Positions 62,291-64,000 of a DNA stretch of 64,000 nucleotides are shown one piece after another. Both the position numbers and the translations under genes were made by a program. Position 1 is the stretch's first letter. Every line of letters starts with the position of its first letter. This DNA comes from Dryocola sp032051265 (GTDB lineage Bacteria; Pseudomonadota; Gammaproteobacteria; Enterobacterales; Enterobacteriaceae). The notes under the pieces were generated by a model. It did not search any database and was not told where the DNA came from. It worked only from the letters and a program-made list of their open reading frames with translations. The DNA lies in the NCBI GenBank assembly GCA_032051265.1, contig DAMBYU010000010.1:1-64000 (forward strand). The letters run 5' to 3'.

Positions 62291-62397
62291 GATTACATCC
62301 TCTGTTATGTTTGCCGTTCAATCATATCTGAGTTGTCAGCGTTAATTATTTAGCACCCCTGATTGCCCTTATTTGGCAGACTCATGAATGCGGACGA

Positions 62398-62982
62398 TTA
62401 ACTGCGTATTGTCTCTAACCAGCTGGTGACCGTTTCAGTGGTTCTTCGCTCCTGGTCGCATTCAATGACCAGCGGTTTTTCCCGACGTGCAGTCGGGGCA
62501 AGACGGGTAAGGATGTCGTCGCTGTCTCCTTTACCGTAGCCACCGTGAGTAATGAAGGGGATGATTAACATGCCCGCAAGGTTGTGGCTGCTAAGAAAGG
62601 TTTGCACTACAGGCGGCACGCTGGTCCCCCAGATCGGAAAGCCTAAATACAGGGTCTCGTAGCGTGAGATATCTGCGACGCTATTTTTCAATGCGGGTTT
62701 TACTCCCCGCTCACGCTCATTTTTCGCCTGTTCAACGGTCTGAAAATAGTCTTCCGGATAAGGCGTAGCCGGTTCGATTTCAAACAGATCGGTATTCAGG
62801 CTGCGGTGAATGACGCCCGCAATGACTCGTGTATTTCCGCTGCGGGAAAAGTACGCCACCAGAACACGGCTTTTACCCTGTACGTTTGCGGTTCCGGTCG
62901 CAGCTGAGGCAAAAGAAACGTTCGCCAGCGTGAGCCCGGCAAGTGCGGTGATTAACATTCTGCGGTTGGGATCATGTTCCAT
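62398..62982 (-). CDS. Flavodoxin-family protein with N-terminal export signal
   Basis: 194 residues. Flavodoxin fold with the FMN phosphate loop YFSRSGNTRVIA (about 45-56), YLGFPIWGTSVPPVV and PFITHGGYGKGDS. The N-terminus MEHDPNRRMLITALAGLTLANVSFA looks like a signal peptide, possibly Tat-type with a weak RR, which suits export of a folded flavoprotein. Nine bases behind the CMD-domain gene, so co-transcribed. Confidence 0.87.
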   Translation of the reverse strand: MEHDPNRRMLITALAGLTLANVSFASAATGTANVQGKSRVLVAYFSRSGNTRVIAGVIHRSLNTDLFEIEPATPYPEDYFQTVEQAKNERERGVKPALKNSVADISRYETLYLGFPIWGTSVPPVVQTFLSSHNLAGMLIIPFITHGGYGKGDSDDILTRLAPTARREKPLVIECDQERRTTETVTSWLETIRS

Positions 62983-62991
62983 AACCCACTC

Positions 62992-63753
62992 CTAATTGTT
63001 TGCGAGCGCCTGCTGCAGCGCCTTTTCAACTCGCGTTGCTGCATCACTTTCGCCATGTTCACGCAGAACCTGTGCCAGCTGGCGCAGTTGCGCTGCCGTC
63101 AGGCCGACCCGCATGCTTGCTCGGGTATGCGACAGCAGTTGTGATTCAACGCCTGGTGTGGCCGCTAATGCGCCAACCGTTGCCAGCTCGCGGCTTTGCC
63201 AGTCGAGGTTATCGCGGGCGAAAATGTCGCCGAAAAGGTGCGTTTGCAAGAACTGGTTAATCACCGGGGCAAAATCAAACAGCGGGCCCTGGACGGGAGC
63301 GCCTGAGATTTTTGTCTGGTTTGCGGTACCGACACGGCGAAGCTCATCCCCGACAGGGATCGGGGCAACCGGTTCTTTACCCTCAACGTCTTTGATACCA
63401 CGTTGTTTACGTGCTTCGACGACTTTCATCAGTTCATTAAGCGCATTCAGGCTACGAGGGAAGCCCGTATAGGCATAAAGCTGGACGAGAATCTCTTTGG
63501 TTTCGTTTATCGTAAGCCCGGCATCCAGTCCCTGATTCAGGGCTGCATTCAGCTTATCCATCTGACTGCTGGCCATCGATGCCGCAATCAACGGGATGGC
63601 CTGTTGGCGAGCTGACAGCGTATCTGAAACCTTTTGTTCGTGGTTCATTTCTGAGGCTCCTTTATTGACGGGCGCAGCATGTGCCGCGAGACCAAAACCA
63701 AAGGTCAGCAGTACCGCTGCCGCTAATGCTTTAATGGGCGTGGTATTGTTCAT
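62992..63753 (-). CDS. Exported carboxymuconolactone decarboxylase-like (AhpD-fold) protein
   Basis: 253 residues with a signal peptide (about 1-26, HAA/APV junction). Two CMD repeats: about 55-115 (GLDAGLTINETKEILVQLYA, YTGFPRSLNAL) and about 175-240 (LDWQSRELATVGALAATPG). The AhpD CxxC pair is absent. Probably a redox or lactone-related enzyme of unknown substrate. Its start overlaps the end of the cupin gene by 23 bases. Confidence 0.87.
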   Translation of the reverse strand: MNNTTPIKALAAAVLLTFGFGLAAHAAPVNKGASEMNHEQKVSDTLSARQQAIPLIAASMASSQMDKLNAALNQGLDAGLTINETKEILVQLYAYTGFPRSLNALNELMKVVEARKQRGIKDVEGKEPVAPIPVGDELRRVGTANQTKISGAPVQGPLFDFAPVINQFLQTHLFGDIFARDNLDWQSRELATVGALAATPGVESQLLSHTRASMRVGLTAAQLRQLAQVLREHGESDAATRVEKALQQALANN

Positions 63754-64000
63754 CTGTCACTTTCTCCATCCAGTTAACGCTTTTGCCATCCACAATCCCG
63801 GTTATCGCCAGATGCGTCATCGCGCTGCCGGGGGCCGCCCCGTGCCAGTGTTTGACGCCCGCCGGGCAAGAGACAACGTCACCGGCGCGGATAACCTGCA
63901 CCGGCTGGCCTTCTTGTTGGGTGAGCCCAACACCAGAGGTCACAATCAGCCGCTGACCTGCCGGATGCGTATGCCAGGCGGAACGAGCGCCGGGTTCAAA
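63731..64000 (-). CDS. Cupin-domain protein (partial, 5' end beyond the window)
   Basis: At least 89 codons remain open to the window edge. Cupin metal motifs are visible: the in-frame extension FEPGARSAWHTHPAGQRLIV and later PAGVKHWHGAAPGSAMTHLAI. Cupins of this type are commonly linked with CMD-domain genes. It overlaps the following gene by 23 bases, showing translational coupling; the operon continues upstream outside the window. Confidence 0.88.
   Translation of the reverse strand, partial: FEPGARSAWHTHPAGQRLIVTSGVGLTQQEGQPVQVIRAGDVVSCPAGVKHWHGAAPGSAMTHLAITGIVDGKSVNWMEKVTDEQYHAH

Overview
The window is chromosomal DNA from a member of the Enterobacteriaceae. The left two thirds follow the E. 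coli order around rrnH closely: 5S rRNA end, aspU, dkgB, yafC, yafD, yafE, mltD, gloB, yafS, rnhA, dnaQ, aspV, yafV, fadE, gmhA, yafJ, yafK, dinB, pepD, gpt, frsA, crl, phoE, proB, proA and (19 kb later) thrW. It is not E. coli: a complete nqrABCDEF-nqrM sodium pump lies between yafK and dinB, an MFS gene sits between yafC and yafD, and the proA-thrW interval is full of accessory genes. Genus cannot be fixed by eye.

Layout. 1-15.4 kb: backbone (DNA replication and repair, cell wall, glyoxalase, fatty-acid oxidation, LPS heptose). 15.4-22 kb: Na+-NQR operon plus its maturation factor. 22-31 kb: dinB, pepD, gpt, frsA, crl, phoE, proBA. 31-35.4 kb: a deoxyribose operon (deoQ, deoKPX) with a 42-bp palindromic operator candidate. 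35.7-37.6 kb: a small AT-rich operon with a Fur-box-like site, holding a GT2 glycosyltransferase, a 125-aa unknown protein and a 95-aa double-glycine peptide whose C-terminus matches the colicin V/microcin L module. It is bounded by deoX on one side and a decayed, about 10% diverged deoX fragment on the other. 38-41.3 kb: patchwork of a glutamine amidotransferase, an AraC regulator and several broken genes. 41.3-49.7 kb: POT peptide transporter, a GntR-controlled PTS/GH4 phospho-alpha-glucoside operon and a CHASE4-PAS-GGDEF-EAL protein. 50.0 kb: thrW, followed by a tyrosine integrase and a two-gene DUF4297-type nuclease + zinc-hook SMC-like ATPase module (probable anti-phage system). 54.6-64 kb: a frameshifted RamA/SoxS-like regulator, a DUF1471 protein, a group of SDR, aldo/keto reductase, LysR, hydrolase, flavodoxin, carboxymuconolactone-decarboxylase-like and cupin genes, and a stand-alone PD-(D/E)xK nuclease-like gene.

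The most novel item is the putative glycosylated class II microcin operon (35738-37607). Second is the two-gene nuclease/SMC-like module behind thrW. Function calls for backbone genes rest on recalled similarity to E. coli or Salmonella proteins; calls for the accessory genes rest on motifs, operon structure and AT-richness seen here. No database search was possible.
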